A stretch of DNA of 64,000 nt from BOG-1155 sp050012495 (GCA_050012495.1 JBEKHB010000010.1:19667-83666); one strand, 5' to 3'; numbered from the stretch's first letter, positions 1 through 8,483 are shown. A program made the numbers and translations. The notes: a model not told the origin generated them from the letters alone.

Positions 1-577
1 GAGTACCGACGGCAGGTACTTCGTCGGCAAGGGGAAGGGGTGGGGCGGCACCGACATCACCGAGCCCCTGGAGGTGATATCCGGGATAGACGCGGAGGAT
101 CTGCGGGAGGGCATGAGCCTCCTCGTCACGGAGACGACAGGCCGCAACGTCGCCTTCTACAGGATGAGGAAGGGCGCCCTCGCAAGGGAGGAGCCGACCC
201 CCGAGGCAACGGAATTCATCGAGGTGCTGCGCGACTCCTGTGAATTCGCGACGGTCAGCGCGGTTTTCGCGGCCGGCGTGGGCGGGTCGGCGCGGGCCGG
301 TGTGACGAAGAACCCCATAAAGCTGACGAGGGCGGTGCACGAGGGCAGGGTGGCGATCACTATAGGAGGAGCGCGGCCCTTCATCTTTCCCGGAGGAGGC
401 ATAAATTTCCTGGTGGATGTGGGAAAGATCAGGCACGGCAGCATCTACCTTTCTCCCACACCGTCATTCGTGCTGCCCGTGGAGTATACGATGCGAAGGG
501 ACACGTTTGCCGACATCGGGGGCCACATCGATTCGATAGAGCCCATAGAAAAAGTACTGAATCGCAAAGGGCGCTAG
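1..577 (+). CDS. 6-hydroxynicotinate reductase-like protein, C-terminal part
   Basis: The frame is open from base 2, so the start lies upstream of the window and about 191 C-terminal residues are visible. The segment with VGGSARAGVTKNPIKLTRAV and FPGGGINFLVDVG resembles the C-terminal domain of proteins annotated as 6-hydroxynicotinate reductase, the ferredoxin-dependent ring-reducing enzyme of anaerobic nicotinate fermentation. The N-terminal Fe-S region that would confirm this is outside the window. The stop codon abuts the ATG of the UPF0280 gene, so the two are probably co-translated. The substrate in this organism is unknown; the family occurs in genomes without known nicotinate growth. 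Confidence 0.65.
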   Translation, partial: STDGRYFVGKGKGWGGTDITEPLEVISGIDAEDLREGMSLLVTETTGRNVAFYRMRKGALAREEPTPEATEFIEVLRDSCEFATVSAVFAAGVGGSARAGVTKNPIKLTRAVHEGRVAITIGGARPFIFPGGGINFLVDVGKIRHGSIYLSPTPSFVLPVEYTMRRDTFADIGGHIDSIEPIEKVLNRKGR

Positions 578-1429
578 ATGCTGATCGAGGTGGGCCCGGC
601 CACACTGGTGCTGGCGGGAGAAAAGGGGGGAGAGGTCTTTCCTTTCGAGCGTCGGGAGATTGAAGCGTACGTGGCGCGGATCCTTCACGAGATCGGGGAA
701 GCCCTCCCTATTCTCAGGCAGAAGGCTTACAGGATCAAGAACATGGACTACCTCCCGGAGCCGGCGCGGAGGATGATCAGGGCGGTCAAGGCTATCGACG
801 AGGAGACGCTGACGCCCATGGCCGCGGTGGCCGGCGCGGTCGCCGACCTCGTCAAAGAGCATCTCTCCTCATCAGGGGAGATCGACCTCCTCTCCGTAAA
901 TAACGGCGGCGACATATCCATATGCAACAGGTCGGGCCGGGCGATGACCATAGGCATAGGGGATATAGGAAGCCGCATGCCTACGCCCTACGTGCTGAAG
1001 GTGGGGGCCTTGCGCTCTTTTGGAGTGGCGACGAGCGGCTTCGGCGGAAGGAGCTTTACCCTCGGCCTTGCGGACATAGTCAGCGTCCTGGCCGATTCGG
1101 CCGCCCTCGCGGATGCCGCGGCCACGCTCATCGCGAACAGGACCAGGTCGGAGGCGGCCGGGGTCGTGCGGCGAAGGGCGCGGGAATTAGACCCGCTCAC
1201 CGATATACCGGACGAGCTCGTGACCGTTGACAGGGGTTGTCTCAACACGGAGGCGGTCGTTGCCGCCGTGATAAACGGCAAGGAAGAGGCGGAAAAACTG
1301 AAATCGGCGGGGGTCATCAGAGACGCCGTCGTTATCCTGAAAGGGTACATGATGCACACGCTCGACGAGAAGAGCACGATAAAACTGGAGGTGTCCCATG
1401 GAAGTGAGGAAAATCGTGACCGTTGTTGA
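578..1429 (+). CDS. UPF0280 family (ApbE-like fold) protein
   Basis: A 283-residue protein starting at the ATG directly after the previous stop. The central SVNNGGDISI stretch and the following glycine-rich part match UPF0280 proteins, which are related to the ApbE flavin transferase fold (family knowledge). No signal peptide or membrane segment is visible. Its tight coupling to a 6-hydroxynicotinate reductase-like gene and a DUF1185 gene suggests a helper role in the same pathway, perhaps in cofactor attachment, but that is inference. The last 32 nt overlap the next gene. Confidence 0.75.
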   Translation: MLIEVGPATLVLAGEKGGEVFPFERREIEAYVARILHEIGEALPILRQKAYRIKNMDYLPEPARRMIRAVKAIDEETLTPMAAVAGAVADLVKEHLSSSGEIDLLSVNNGGDISICNRSGRAMTIGIGDIGSRMPTPYVLKVGALRSFGVATSGFGGRSFTLGLADIVSVLADSAALADAAATLIANRTRSEAAGVVRRRARELDPLTDIPDELVTVDRGCLNTEAVVAAVINGKEEAEKLKSAGVIRDAVVILKGYMMHTLDEKSTIKLEVSHGSEENRDRC

Positions 1430-1970
1430 GGACATATTCATCGACGGCGCCAAAAGGGCCGAGAAGCCGGTCCGAAAGGCGGCGGCCATCGCCGTCATAA
1501 AAAACCCCTATGCGGGCGTATACCAGGAAGACCTGACGGTCCTCATCGATGACGGGGAGGAACTGGGAAGGGTCCTTGGCGAGAGGGCGGTTGCCGCGCT
1601 GGAAGGGAGGAAACCCGAGAGTTACGGAAAGGCCGCGATAGTCGGGGAAAATGGTGAGTATGAGCATGCGGCGGCCCTGCTCCATCCAAAGCTTGGTACG
1701 CCTTTAAGGAATGCGGTGGGCGGTGGAAAGGCCATCATCCCTTCCGTCAAGAAGATCGGAAGGATGGGGGACGGGATAGATATCCCCCTTCACTTCAAGG
1801 ACGCCGCCTTTGTGCGGTCCCACTTCGACGGCATGACCGTCTCGGTGAACGACGCGCCGAAGGGTGATGAGATCCTCGTTGCCGTTGCCGTCACCGCCGG
1901 GGGAAGACCGCATGCCCGGGTGGGCGGACTGAAGAAGGAAGAGGCCAAGGGAGAGGACGGGCTGAGATAG
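1398..1970 (+). CDS. DUF1185 'amino acid synthesis' family protein
   Basis: 190 residues, ATG preceded by GGAGGTGTCCC, overlapping the end of the UPF0280 gene. The opening VRKIVTVVEDIFIDG and the central AAALLHPKLGTPLRNAVGGG match the family named 'amino acid synthesis' (DUF1185), whose biochemical function is not established. It is cytosolic by sequence. The neighbour set of 6-hydroxynicotinate reductase-like, UPF0280 and DUF1185 suggests participation in anaerobic catabolism of a heterocyclic compound. The acidic, lysine-rich tail is ordinary. Confidence 0.75.
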   Translation: MEVRKIVTVVEDIFIDGAKRAEKPVRKAAAIAVIKNPYAGVYQEDLTVLIDDGEELGRVLGERAVAALEGRKPESYGKAAIVGENGEYEHAAALLHPKLGTPLRNAVGGGKAIIPSVKKIGRMGDGIDIPLHFKDAAFVRSHFDGMTVSVNDAPKGDEILVAVAVTAGGRPHARVGGLKKEEAKGEDGLR

Positions 1971-1990
1971 GGCGTCTTTCTTGTCTCGTC

Positions 1991-2383
1991 CTATCGCACA
2001 GGGCGGAGCAGGTACTTTTCCACGGCCGCGAGGCCCCTCGCCAGCGGGGTTTGGGCTGCAAAGAGCGCACAAAGCACCCCCACCGTATTCGCCGCCATAT
2101 CGGCATACTCAAACGTGCGATACCCGGTCATGCGCTGGAGATATTCCATGGCGACGCCAAGAAAGATAAAGGTAATTCCTATTGTCCATCGTACCCGGTT
2201 CTTGACGTAGATCAGGCTGAACCAGAAGGTGAGGATAAAATAGGCCACAGCGTGCTCGACTTTGTCGCCCCCCTGAATATGCGTCAGGTCTGGGGGGTTT
2301 CGCATCAACGAAGCGTACACGACGAGCCCTATCAACAAGAAGCCGATGGCGATCCAGAAATGTGCAAATCTCAGTTTTTCCAA
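1991..2383 (-). CDS. VanZ-like membrane protein
   Basis: 130 residues with about four hydrophobic segments (residues 8-27, 45-62, 68-84, 95-112). The GGDKVEHAVAYFILTFWFSL stretch and a later E-Y-L-Q segment are typical of VanZ-like proteins, small membrane proteins of mostly unknown function. The best start is a TTG at 2383, eight bases after AGGAG; it overlaps the last 13 nt of the upstream Sir2 gene, so translational coupling is likely. Confidence 0.75.
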   Translation of the reverse strand: MEKLRFAHFWIAIGFLLIGLVVYASLMRNPPDLTHIQGGDKVEHAVAYFILTFWFSLIYVKNRVRWTIGITFIFLGVAMEYLQRMTGYRTFEYADMAANTVGVLCALFAAQTPLARGLAAVEKYLLRPVR

Positions 2384-3162
2384 TGGGTCACTCCTCCCAG
2401 AAGCTGTCTTACATGGGTGAGAATCGCCGCCATCACCGGACCCGCCTGATCATGGATGATCAGGTCGGCCAGGTTGTCACACGCAGTCTGATCGCGATTG
2501 ACGATAACCAGCTTCGCCCCTGCCCGTTTTGCGACCACCGGCATGGCGGCGGCAGGATGGACGACGAGAGACGAACCGACAACGATGAAGAGATCGCAGG
2601 ACTCCGACCGCCGGTATGCTTCCGTCGTTTCCCTTTCCGGCATGGCCTGGCCAAAAGAGATGGTGGCCGGCTTGAGGAGCCCCCCGCACGCCTCGCACCG
2701 GGGGGCTTTTTCTTCTTTCGAGAGACGGGCCTGTACCGCGTCCCGCTCATACCTCGTGCCGCAGTCCAGGCATGTCACATGCATGGCTGTCCCGTGCAGC
2801 TCCAGCACCAATTCCTGCGAATTGCCTGCCTTGAAGTGAAGACCGTCGATATTTTGCGTGATCAGGCAGTCGAGTTTCCCCAGGTTCTCCAGCTCGGCGA
2901 TTGCCAGGTGGCCTGCGTTGGGCAGGGCGTTCTTCATGGAATCATACATTTCGGTCGCCATCCGCCAGTACGTTTGCCGGGACCCTTCACTGGAAAGAAA
3001 CCGCCCGAAGTCGAAGTCCTCGGGGTCATACTTATCCCACACACCTCCGGGACTCCGGAAATCAGGAATACCCGACTCGGTGCTCATGCCGGCGCCGACA
3101 AAGACGACCACCTTCTTTGAATCGGCGATCCATTGGGCGACCCTTTCGATCTTTTCCTTCAT
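2371..3162 (-). CDS. cobB: NAD-dependent protein deacylase (Sir2 family)
   Basis: 263 residues starting at ATG 3162 after AAGGAGG. Sirtuin motifs are complete: GAGMSTESGIPDFR (NAD binding, residues 23-36), TQNIDGLH, the catalytic His in ELHGTAMH, two CxxC zinc pairs (CLDC and CEAC), and VGSSLVVHPAA. The enzyme removes acyl groups from protein lysines with NAD and yields O-acyl-ADP-ribose and nicotinamide. In an acyl-CoA-rich anaerobe it probably controls lysine acylation of CoA ligases, which is an inference. It is followed by an overlapping VanZ-like gene. Confidence 0.93.
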   Translation of the reverse strand: MKEKIERVAQWIADSKKVVVFVGAGMSTESGIPDFRSPGGVWDKYDPEDFDFGRFLSSEGSRQTYWRMATEMYDSMKNALPNAGHLAIAELENLGKLDCLITQNIDGLHFKAGNSQELVLELHGTAMHVTCLDCGTRYERDAVQARLSKEEKAPRCEACGGLLKPATISFGQAMPERETTEAYRRSESCDLFIVVGSSLVVHPAAAMPVVAKRAGAKLVIVNRDQTACDNLADLIIHDQAGPVMAAILTHVRQLLGGVTHWKN

Positions 3163-3237
3163 CCCCGCCTCCTTGCGCCTACCGCGGCTGTCTCATTGGG
3201 TCAGACGGCCGGATGCGCGTCTTCGTGCCCCGGGGGC

Positions 3238-4089
3238 TCAATCCGCAGTGATCCGCTCGGGAGCGGTGTAAATGTTTGCGGACCCCGGTCTCAGGAAGCC
3301 AACGAGCGTGATATTCAGCCCCTGGGCGAGGTCGATGGCCAACGATGTGGGGGCGGAGGCCCCGGCAATAATCTCGACGCCGAGGCGGGCCGCCTTCTGG
3401 ACCATCTCGTAACCGAGCCTGGAGCTGAGGACGGCCGCCTTCACTTTCTCCCCTTTTTTTTCAAACAGCACACGACCTATGGCCTTGTCGAGGGCATTGT
3501 GTCGCCCCACGTCCTCCGACGAAGCGAGGAGGTGACCTTCCCCGTCGAAGAGGGCGGCCGCATGGGTGGCTCCCGTCGCGTAAAAGACCGGCTGGTGCGC
3601 TTCCATGGCCTTCTGCATGTCGAAAACCTGGGAGAGCCCCATGCTTACCGTCTCGTCGCTTTTTGCGAGAGCGATACAAATATCGGAGAGCAATTCCTTG
3701 CCGCAGATACCGCAACTTGCGTAGACGATGCCGCCTCTCCTCCTTGCCGGCGCCGCGGGGCCCCGTCTCCCCGGGGACAGATAGACGTTCACGCGGTTCG
3801 TCGAATCGACGCAATGGTTGACACTGAGGACATCGTCAAATGAGGAGATCACGCCCTCGGTCAAGCAGAGGCCGAGGGCCAGAAATATATCCTCCCCCGG
3901 CATGCGCATGGTCAGATAGTACGGCTCGTCATCGATCGTTATCTCAAGGGGTTCTTCAACACAGACGGTGTCGTCGGCGACACGGACGGACCGGTCCCGG
4001 CACCTTGTCGTCCCGACCTGTGTAGTCGCCTCCGGCGCAGGCTTACCCGCGGCCGCGGCATCGGCTCTCCGTTGATCCATACGCGCCAT
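3238..4089 (-). CDS. fdhD: Formate dehydrogenase accessory sulfurtransferase FdhD
   Basis: 283 residues. The sulfur-carrying motif SCGICGKE (residues 123-130) and the conserved EDVGRHNALDKAIG block are present. FdhD passes sulfur from IscS-type desulfurases to the molybdenum/tungsten bis-pyranopterin cofactor so that formate dehydrogenase-type enzymes become active. The window also encodes a selenocysteine Mo/W enzyme at 59,855, a plausible client. The N-terminal 30 residues are alanine-rich and variable; the second ATG at 4080 is an alternative start. A TATAAT box sits just in front of the first ATG. Confidence 0.92.
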   Translation of the reverse strand: MARMDQRRADAAAAGKPAPEATTQVGTTRCRDRSVRVADDTVCVEEPLEITIDDEPYYLTMRMPGEDIFLALGLCLTEGVISSFDDVLSVNHCVDSTNRVNVYLSPGRRGPAAPARRRGGIVYASCGICGKELLSDICIALAKSDETVSMGLSQVFDMQKAMEAHQPVFYATGATHAAALFDGEGHLLASSEDVGRHNALDKAIGRVLFEKKGEKVKAAVLSSRLGYEMVQKAARLGVEIIAGASAPTSLAIDLAQGLNITLVGFLRPGSANIYTAPERITAD

Positions 4090-4096
4090 AGTGTAG

Positions 4097-4102
4097 ATTA
4101 TA
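4097..4102 (-). promoter_or_regulatory. Candidate -10 box of fdhD, possibly giving a leaderless mRNA
   Basis: On the minus strand a perfect TATAAT ends seven bases before the ATG at 4089. Transcription would then begin at or next to that ATG. No clear -35 hexamer is seen 16-18 bases further up, so the promoter is only tentative. Confidence 0.35.
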
Positions 4103-4135
4103 CCGCCTGGAGATTCAAGCGCCGAGTGATGAGTG

Positions 4136-6301
4136 CTATCGGCTGCGGCGGCGTTCCGGCCGCAAAGCGGGTGATGCGTTTTTCAGCAGGGTGAAGTGGA
4201 GGAGGTTTTTCTCTACGTCTGCCAGTGCGACCGTGACCTGCACATGATCTCCTATGCGAAAGATCTTGTGGGTCTTCCTGCCTATGAGGCGGAACTTGTT
4301 TTCTTCAAAGGCATAGTAGTCGTCATGGAGGCTTGAGAGAAGCACGAGTCCCTCGACGAACACATCGAAAAGCTCCACAAAGAAACCGTAGGACGTGATA
4401 TGGGAGATGATGCCCTCATATGCCTGGCCGACCCTTTCCTTCATGAAGAGCACCCTGATCCGGTCCTCTGTTTCCCGCTCCGCCTCCATGGCCGCCCGCT
4501 CTCTTTCAGAGAGGTGAACCGCCATCCTTTCGAGCTCCTCTTCTCCGTAGAGCGGACGCGTGCCGGCCGCGCCGCCGATAATTCCTTTTAGGATGCGGTG
4601 GCAGACCAGGTCCGGATACCGGCGGATAGGAGAAGTGAAGTGGCTGTAGAAATCGAGGGCGAGGCCGAAGTGGCCCAGGTTCTGCGCTGAATACCTTGCC
4701 TGCTTCATCGACTTCAACAGGATGCGGTTGATCAGGAATTCATGCTCTTTCTGCCGCACGTTCTTCAATATAGACTGGAGCGGGAGGCTGCCTTTGGGAT
4801 CGGTTTTGTACGGAACTCCCAGAGTTTGCAGCAACCGCTCGAAATCGTGCAGCTTCTCGGGCTCCGGTGATTGGTGGACACGGTATATCACGGGCCGTTT
4901 TTGCTCCGTGACGAAGCGGGCCACGGCCTCGTTTGCCGCTATCATAAATTCTTCTATGATGCTCTGGGAGAAAAGGCGCTCCGACCTCAGGATGTCTTTT
5001 ATCCCCCCTTCCATGTCGAGGATCATCTCCGGCTCCGGCAGGTCAAAGTCCAGGTTTCCCTTCGCCTCACGGCGCGCTTTCAGTATCTGCGCCAGCTCGC
5101 CCATGCACTCGGATTGAGGCATCAGCCCCTTCAGCGCGTGTCTTGCCCCTTCATCCTTTTTGACGAGGCCGTCCTCCACCTGATGGTACGTGAGCCTGTG
5201 GGCGCTCCTGATTACGGAACGGTCGAAAGAAGCCTGGAGGAGACTGCCCTGCGTGTCGTACCTGAGCCTTACCGTCAGGGCCATCCTCTCTTCGTTGGGG
5301 TTCAGACTGCAGATATTGTTGGAAAGCTGCTTGGGCAGCATCGGTATGACGGTACCGGGGAAGTAGACGCTCGTGCCCCGGGCGTAGGCCTCCCTATCCA
5401 TGGCCGAATCGCGCCGCACGTAGTGGGAAACGTCGGCTATCGATACGTAGAGCAGGAAGCCCTTCTTTGTCTTTTCGACGCATACCGCATCGTCGAAATC
5501 CTTTGCAAATTCACCGTCGATGGTAACGTGACCAATGGCCCTCAAGTCTATCCTGCCGGGCTTAACGATATCGAGTTGCGTCTGCTTTGCCTCGTTTTCT
5601 ACGTTTCTCGGGAACCGGGGGGAAAGGCTCTGCTTGTAGGCGATGAACCGGGATATCTTTTTTGCATCGTCCAACGCCCTGAACACCTTGAGGATCTTGC
5701 ACCCGGGGTCGCCGCCGTCGGGGAATCCCGTTACCTTCGCCGCCGCCAGGTCCCCATGCTTCATCTCGACGGTTTTTTTGCCGGGTTCCACGATGAAATG
5801 GACGGATATCCTTTCATCATCGGGGACAAGGAAAAAGAGGTTCTTATGCTGCTGCACGAAGCCGGTGACGTTTTTTGTTTTTCTCTCGGTCACCTTGACG
5901 ACCCGGCCTTCTCTCCTGCCTTGCGTCAGGTGTTCAATCCGTACGACCACCTTGTCTCCGTGAATCGCATCTTTAATGTAGCGGGAGGGGATAAATATGT
6001 CATTCCCCCCCTTTTTCTCGGGCGTGACGAACCCGTTCCCGCTTCGCGTGCACCAGAGGACGCCCACCTCCAGGTTCATTTCGTCGGGAATACCGAACCT
6101 GTTGTTCTTCAGCCTGATGAGCGAGCCTTCTCTCACCATCTCCCGGAGGAACACTTTGACCGCCTTCTTACGGTCCTTCCACGAGTCGACCAGGCTTCTC
6201 AAGTCAGTGATCGAAAGGGGGCGCTTTGCCTTCCTGAATGCGCTGAGGAGGTCATTCTTGCTGAAAGCGGGGGAAAGGGGGTCTTTTTTCATGTAGTGCA
6301 A
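4136..6301 (-). CDS. rnr: Ribonuclease R
   Basis: 721 residues, normal for RNase R. Order: N-terminal winged-helix-like region, cold-shock/OB domain (GNGFVTPEKKGGNDIFIPSR, about residue 80), RNB catalytic domain with the metal-binding aspartates in IDGEFAKDFDDAV (about residue 255), and a C-terminal S1 domain (GQAYEGIISHITSYGFFVEL). It degrades structured RNA 3' to 5' in the cytosol. The start may be TTG 6301, well placed behind GAGGG, or ATG 6292. The extra acidic residue of some homologues (EDA) is Phe here; the four key Asp residues remain. Confidence 0.93.
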   Translation of the reverse strand: MHYMKKDPLSPAFSKNDLLSAFRKAKRPLSITDLRSLVDSWKDRKKAVKVFLREMVREGSLIRLKNNRFGIPDEMNLEVGVLWCTRSGNGFVTPEKKGGNDIFIPSRYIKDAIHGDKVVVRIEHLTQGRREGRVVKVTERKTKNVTGFVQQHKNLFFLVPDDERISVHFIVEPGKKTVEMKHGDLAAAKVTGFPDGGDPGCKILKVFRALDDAKKISRFIAYKQSLSPRFPRNVENEAKQTQLDIVKPGRIDLRAIGHVTIDGEFAKDFDDAVCVEKTKKGFLLYVSIADVSHYVRRDSAMDREAYARGTSVYFPGTVIPMLPKQLSNNICSLNPNEERMALTVRLRYDTQGSLLQASFDRSVIRSAHRLTYHQVEDGLVKKDEGARHALKGLMPQSECMGELAQILKARREAKGNLDFDLPEPEMILDMEGGIKDILRSERLFSQSIIEEFMIAANEAVARFVTEQKRPVIYRVHQSPEPEKLHDFERLLQTLGVPYKTDPKGSLPLQSILKNVRQKEHEFLINRILLKSMKQARYSAQNLGHFGLALDFYSHFTSPIRRYPDLVCHRILKGIIGGAAGTRPLYGEEELERMAVHLSERERAAMEAERETEDRIRVLFMKERVGQAYEGIISHITSYGFFVELFDVFVEGLVLLSSLHDDYYAFEENKFRLIGRKTHKIFRIGDHVQVTVALADVEKNLLHFTLLKNASPALRPERRRSR

Positions 6302-6387
6302 AGATACATCCCTCTTGCGGGAAAAGCAACTTGAATCATCCTCTCTTCCCGCACGTTACGGGATTTCCTCACCGGATTTTCTTGCTA

Positions 6388-6417
6388 TTGACAAGTCGGT
6401 GATAGTTTCCTTATCCT
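6388..6417 (+). promoter_or_regulatory. Weak upstream sigma70-like promoter
   Basis: TTGACA (6388-6393) is followed after 18 bases by TATCCT (6412-6417). It lies in the 305-bp gap between rnr and the short peptide gene, upstream of a much better promoter, and could be a second start site for the same transcript. Confidence 0.3.
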
Positions 6418-6518
6418 TTGGTGAGATCCCGGAAATGTTCGGCTCTCAACATATCCGGACGTAAGGACGTGCTCCATCTGAAACACACGGGGTCACCCCT
6501 GGCACCCTTTGTAACCTT

Positions 6519-6548
6519 TTGACAGCGCCCGACGACTTATTCTGTAAT
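6519..6548 (+). promoter_or_regulatory. Sigma70-type promoter for the small peptide and Gly-rich protein
   Basis: A perfect TTGACA (6519-6524), an 18-base spacer and TGTAAT (6543-6548, 5 of 6 to consensus). The expected start point is near 6555, giving a leader of about 50 nt before the ATG at 6607. The rest of the 6302-6606 gap shows nothing else that can be named. Confidence 0.6.
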
Positions 6549-6606
6549 AAGCATGAGTGGCATCGAGCGCCTGTACAGGCCACACAAGAAAATTGGAGGA
6601 GGTACT

Positions 6607-6687
6607 ATGAAAAAGCTTTATGTAATCGTTCTCGCGTTGGTTCTGGTCGGTTGGGCGGTAGTGCGCGGCACGCAGCAGGGGCACTAA
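6607..6687 (+). CDS. 26-residue hydrophobic leader-like peptide
   Basis: ATG at 6607 follows GGAGGA. The peptide MKKLYVIVLALVLVGWAVV (then RGTQQGH) looks like a signal peptide without a mature domain. Its first bases match the start of the next gene (both ATGAAAAAGCTT after a GGAGG-type site), so it may be a truncated duplicate of the secreted Gly-rich protein or a real small membrane peptide. It shares a promoter with that gene. No function is known. Confidence 0.5.
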   Translation: MKKLYVIVLALVLVGWAVVRGTQQGH

Positions 6688-6734
6688 ACCCGACGCGATA
6701 CGGCCATGTCTTAGAAAAGATTTAGGAGGACACT

Positions 6735-7124
6735 ATGAAAAAGCTTCTACTGGTCGTGGTGCTTTGTGTGGTTGTGGCCGTTATAGCCGCTCCATGCCCT
6801 GCTTATGCAAGGGGTGGCGGCGGTCACGGCGGCGGTGGCCACGGTGGCGGTGGTTACGGCGGCGGTGGCCACGGCGGTTACGGCGGCGGCGGTTACGGTG
6901 GCCACGGCGGTTACGGTGGCGGTGGTTACGGTGGCCACGGCGGTTACGGTGGCGGTGGTTACGGTGGCCATTTCGGTGGTGGATGGTACGGAGGAGGCCG
7001 TTACTGGGGAGGCTATTATCCGTACAGAGGATACGGCTATCCCTATTATCCTTACTATTCTTACGGGTATTGGGTAACTCAGTGTGATCCTTACGGCGGA
7101 TGCTACAGGGTCTGGGTTCGATAA
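6735..7124 (+). CDS. Secreted glycine/tyrosine-rich repeat protein
   Basis: 129 residues. A clear Sec signal peptide (MKKLLLVVVLCVVVAVIAAP, cleavage near PAYA-RG about residue 26) precedes GGHGGYGGGGYG repeats (residues 27-85) and a tyrosine-rich tail with two cysteines (QCDPYGGC). The composition suggests a low-complexity envelope or surface protein. The repeats also encode His, so metal binding is possible but unproven. RBS AGGAGG lies 7 bases before ATG. It resembles other small Gly-rich bacterial exported proteins; no specific family is recognised. Confidence 0.8.
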   Translation: MKKLLLVVVLCVVVAVIAAPCPAYARGGGGHGGGGHGGGGYGGGGHGGYGGGGYGGHGGYGGGGYGGHGGYGGGGYGGHFGGGWYGGGRYWGGYYPYRGYGYPYYPYYSYGYWVTQCDPYGGCYRVWVR

Positions 7125-7845
7125 TTATTTCAGAATCTTATTTTCACGGGCTTCTTCCATACCCTGGATACGCATTACTATACTTCTAAGGAACCTTACC
7201 AATTCAATGCGGGCGGGTGAGGGCGCCCGGGTACCCACCCGACCGGCAGGGAGGGAAGGGTGCACAAACAAGCACAAAAACGTACCTTTTTGCCATTTTT
7301 TACTGCGTTTTACCCTCATTTTACCCTTTTCAGCACGGATTGTTCACTAACCGTCTGAGCACCCCTTTGCTGATTCCCTTCTCTCCCAAGCCTTTCTGAT
7401 GGGGTGTGCACGAAAGTACACGAAAGTACACGGTTTCAGGGGGGCAGGGTAAAGAGAATGTTGAATTATAAATTATAAATGTTGAATGAACGGCCACGAC
7501 CGGCGAAGCGGGCCGGCAATCTGGCGAGAACACGTGGGTGCGGCCCGCCTGTGCCCCGGAGGGCGCGGGTCGGGGTTCAATTGTCAAAGAGCGGCGCGGC
7601 CTCTGGGATCGCCCGAAACCGGCTGGCACGGCCGGGCTACATCATCTCTCCATGCCTCTCAAAACGACTGCCCGGTCTCTATAAGATTCTCTCTCTTTTC
7701 CGCTGTCCTGTCAAAGTGACAAGGAGGGGTGACAATCAGGGATGACAAGGAGAAGTGACAACCAGGGATGACAAGGGGCATCTTCTTCGGTTTTCTGAAA
7801 AGAAATGACGAATAGGTGACGGGGACCTGTCCGGGGCTTGCTTCC
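7125..7845. other. Repeat-rich intergenic region (721 bp), no supported gene
   Basis: No convincing gene is seen. It contains a tandem CGAAAGTACA pair (7411-7430), an AT-rich AATTATAAATTATAAATG block (7461-7478) and two 26-bp tandem units (7725-7776). The short frames here lack family features and ribosome-binding sites. Confidence 0.6.
7725..7776 (+). repeat. Two 26-bp tandem repeats
   Basis: Units 7725-7750 and 7751-7776 differ at three positions and both end in CAGGGATGACAAGG. A partial copy (AAAGTGACAAGG) precedes them. There are too few units and no spacers, so this is not a CRISPR array. The role is unknown. Confidence 0.7.
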
Positions 7846-8286
7846 TTATTTTCTCACAATCCATATTGCGCTTACTATTTGCGAGAGAATACCTCCTGCT
7901 GCGTCTATCCCTACGTCCCTGATTGAAGACGTCCGCGACGCGACAAATGATTGGTGGAATTCATCGCCCAGCGCCCAGATCACCACTCCAAGTACTGCAA
8001 ACAGGCACCATCGCCATTTCCACCCGGCGCCGGGCACATGAAAGGCCCGGAACAGCAAGAGACCGAGCACGAAATATTCAAAAACGTGAGCGGCTTTTCT
8101 CGTCATTGCATGGATCAATATTACTTCTCGTGCCGAAAGGTTTGGAAGCAAGAATTGTAGAACCGCCCTCACTGCCGAAAACGTATTTTCGGAGGAGAAT
8201 GATCCCGTCGACATCCAGAAGATGAAGCAGAGCCACAGAATGAGAGGGAGCCACTGTCTGATGAAATTCCTCATGGTTTGCGTCAT
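7846..8286 (-). CDS. VanZ-like membrane protein
   Basis: 146 residues with an N-terminal hydrophobic helix (IRQWLPLILWLCFIFWMSTG), the KAAHVFEYFVLGLLLFRAF segment and GDEFHQSFVASRTSSIRDVG, all typical of VanZ-like proteins. Function is unknown beyond a membrane location. Its ATG overlaps the stop of a small upstream frame in an ATGA arrangement, and it may share a transcript with tatA. It is only distantly similar to the VanZ-like protein at 1,991. Confidence 0.78.
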   Translation of the reverse strand: MTQTMRNFIRQWLPLILWLCFIFWMSTGSFSSENTFSAVRAVLQFLLPNLSAREVILIHAMTRKAAHVFEYFVLGLLLFRAFHVPGAGWKWRWCLFAVLGVVIWALGDEFHQSFVASRTSSIRDVGIDAAGGILSQIVSAIWIVRK

Positions 8287-8483
8287 CGCGGTCTTCCGGG
8301 GAGATGAGGTCGCGCCCGCCGGCGCCCGCTCAGGCAGCGCGTTTCCAGCTCCAGCTTCTCCAGAGGCCGTTGTGCCTCAATGGCATGATCCTCCGGGATA
8401 CTATTTGGGGAGCCGCACGCGGGACAGGGGTTGTAAAGGCCCGGTCTCATTCTCCTTTTGTTGAACACCGTAGCCTCGTCCAC
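8283..8483 (-). CDS. Possible small zinc-ribbon-like protein
   Basis: 66 residues from a GTG at 8483, or longer if a rare start upstream is used. One CPACG knuckle (NPCPACGSPN) is followed by an Arg-rich tail; no second Cys pair is visible. The stop overlaps the VanZ start (ATGA), which is the main reason to list it. No good ribosome-binding site is seen and the protein is not recognised, so it may be a decayed or non-coding frame. Confidence 0.3.
   Translation of the reverse strand: MDEATVFNKRRMRPGLYNPCPACGSPNSIPEDHAIEAQRPLEKLELETRCLSGRRRARPHLPGRPR

Noticed and set aside
4871..6334. 487-residue plus-strand frame
   Set aside because: Antisense to RNase R, which has full catalytic motifs.
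6810..6970. CRISPR-like repetition
   Set aside because: The repeats are in-frame Gly/Tyr/His codons of the secreted protein, without spacers.
7725..7776. CRISPR array
   Set aside because: Only two adjacent units without spacers and no cas genes apart from a Cas4-like fusion of another kind.
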